NCBI GenBank assembly: GCA_038523655.1
Contig: JBCBJG010000201.1
Span: 1 to 6,207 of the forward strand
Direction: 5' to 3'
Origin: CALHAX01 sp038523655
Lineage (GTDB): Bacteria; Pseudomonadota; Alphaproteobacteria; Rhizobiales; CALHAX01
DNA length: 6,207 nt
The position numbers and the translations under genes are program-made. Under the pieces are notes generated by a model. It was not told the DNA's origin, did no database searches, and was given only the letters and a program-made list of their open reading frames with translations. Numbering within the stretch: the first letter of the stretch is position 1; the number at the start of each line of letters is the position of its first letter. This document shows positions 5,408 through 6,207 of this stretch, piece after piece.

Positions 5408-6157
5408 ATGGCCGTCGTCACGCCCCTTCCGACCTGCCCACCAGATATCCCGCGCCATGTCGCGATCATCATGGATGGGAATGGTCGTTGGGCGGAACGC
5501 CGCGGGCTGGCCCGTGCGGATGGGCATCGGCAGGGCGTCGAGGCGGTCCGGCGTACCGTACGTGCAGCGATCGAGCTCGGTGTCGGCCATCTCACGCTCT
5601 ACAGTTTTTCTTCCGAAAACTGGTCACGTCCTGCCGCGGAAGTAGGCGACCTCATGGGGCTGCTTCGGCGCTTTATCTCCCGTGACCTTGCGGAGCTGCA
5701 CAAAAACGGGGTGCGCATCCGTGTGCTCGGCGGCGAGGATCACGTGCCGCGCGATATTCTGCGGATGATCGGCGAGGCCGTGCGGCTGACCCGGGCCAAC
5801 AGCGCGATCGAACTCAACGTCGCGTTCAATTATGGCTCGCGGCAGGAAATCGCGCGGGCCACCCGGCAGCTCGCGCGGGCAGTTGCGGCCGGTAAGCTCG
5901 ACGCCGACACGATCACGCCCGAGCTTTTCGATGCGCACCTCGATACCGCCGGCACTCCTGATCCTGACCTGCTGATCCGCACCAGCGGAGAAAAACGGAT
6001 CTCCAATTTTCTCCTCTGGCAACTCGCGTATACCGAGCTGTTCTTCACAGAGACACTCTGGCCGGACTTCAGCCGGGAGGATCTAGAGGAAGCGATCGCG
6101 GAGTACGCGCGGCGCGATCGTCGTTATGGCGGTCTCGGTGCGCGCACGATGGCGTGA
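5408..6157 (+). CDS. uppS: Undecaprenyl diphosphate synthase (cis-prenyltransferase)
   Basis: This enzyme adds eight isopentenyl diphosphates in cis to farnesyl diphosphate to make C55 undecaprenyl diphosphate, the lipid carrier for peptidoglycan and other envelope glycans. The 249-residue length is normal. The family signature is complete: MDGNGRWA (22-29, with catalytic Asp23), GH at 39-40, SFSSENW (66-72), FNYGSR (140-145) and RTSGEKRISNF (191-201), with Arg191, Arg197 and Ser199 for isopentenyl diphosphate binding and Glu210 for Mg. These correspond to E. coli Asp26, His43, Arg194, Arg200, Ser202 and Glu213, at a constant offset of three. The chosen ATG has only a weak AGAGA (5391-5395) 12 nt upstream. 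It overlaps the stop of a three-codon ORF (ATG 5397, TGA 5406-5408), which may couple initiation. The preceding spacer of 148 nt holds two hairpins. The probable cdsA follows 13 nt later, as expected. Confidence 0.97.
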   Translation: MAVVTPLPTCPPDIPRHVAIIMDGNGRWAERRGLARADGHRQGVEAVRRTVRAAIELGVGHLTLYSFSSENWSRPAAEVGDLMGLLRRFISRDLAELHKNGVRIRVLGGEDHVPRDILRMIGEAVRLTRANSAIELNVAFNYGSRQEIARATRQLARAVAAGKLDADTITPELFDAHLDTAGTPDPDLLIRTSGEKRISNFLLWQLAYTELFFTETLWPDFSREDLEEAIAEYARRDRRYGGLGARTMA

Positions 6158-6170
6158 CGGTGCGGATGTA

Positions 6171-6207
6171 ATGGCGGACGGTGACCGCGACACGCCAGGC
6201 GCAGCAG
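6171..6207 (+). CDS. Start of next gene, probably cdsA by gene order (truncated)
   Basis: An ATG 13 nt after the uppS stop opens a frame that reads MADGDRDTPGAA to the window edge. Twelve residues are too few to identify a protein. The assignment to phosphatidate cytidylyltransferase (CTP plus phosphatidate to CDP-diacylglycerol, a membrane enzyme) rests only on the widely conserved order uppS-cdsA-dxr. A hydrophilic start of this kind before the first membrane helix is compatible with it. No strong Shine-Dalgarno is visible; GCGGA at 6162-6166 is a weak candidate. Confidence 0.5.
   Translation, partial: MADGDRDTPGAA

Overview
The window joins a conserved essential-gene cluster to the tail of an unrelated repeat protein. 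All recognisable genes are on the + strand. The order rpsB-tsf-pyrH-frr-uppS, followed by the first codons of what is probably cdsA, is the classic bacterial translation and envelope-precursor cluster. The GC-rich coding sequence and the S2, Ts and UppS sequences point to an alphaproteobacterium. Rhodospirillales, perhaps Acetobacteraceae, is my best guess, from recalled family resemblance rather than a search.

Positions 1-1193 hold the 3' end of a large gene whose start lies outside the window. It encodes at least seven nearly identical 48-residue TPR-like repeats (144 bp each), a diverged eighth repeat and a short C-terminal cap. The DNA repeats show a two-unit (288 bp) alternation and a very recent-looking duplication of the last two regular units. 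Positions 1194-1486 hold an 18-bp perfect palindrome, a good sigma-70-type promoter (TTGCAC-16-TATAAC) and a leader of about 140 nt ending in a strong hairpin that abuts the rpsB ribosome binding site.

rpsB (1487-2707) encodes an S2 protein of 406 residues. This is much longer than the usual 230-260, because a low-complexity Gly/Ala/Asp linker and a C-terminal helix-hairpin-helix-like domain are appended. tsf (2837-3765) is recognisable along its whole length, but its frame is broken by an apparent one-base deletion after codon 44. pyrH (3818-4531), frr (4696-5259) and uppS (5408-6157) are intact and carry their expected catalytic or binding motifs. The spacers of 52 to 164 nt between genes contain several hairpins, notably two in the frr-uppS gap.

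Functionally, S2, EF-Ts and RRF act in ribosome structure, elongation and recycling. UMP kinase supplies pyrimidine nucleotides. UppS makes the undecaprenyl lipid carrier for cell wall synthesis, and the expected CdsA makes CDP-diacylglycerol for phospholipids. The cluster is ordinary in content. The items worth a second look are the tsf frameshift, the S2 extension, the TPR array and the structured leaders. I see no evidence for a wholly new system within these bases; the unseen N-terminal part of the TPR protein is where something unusual could lie.
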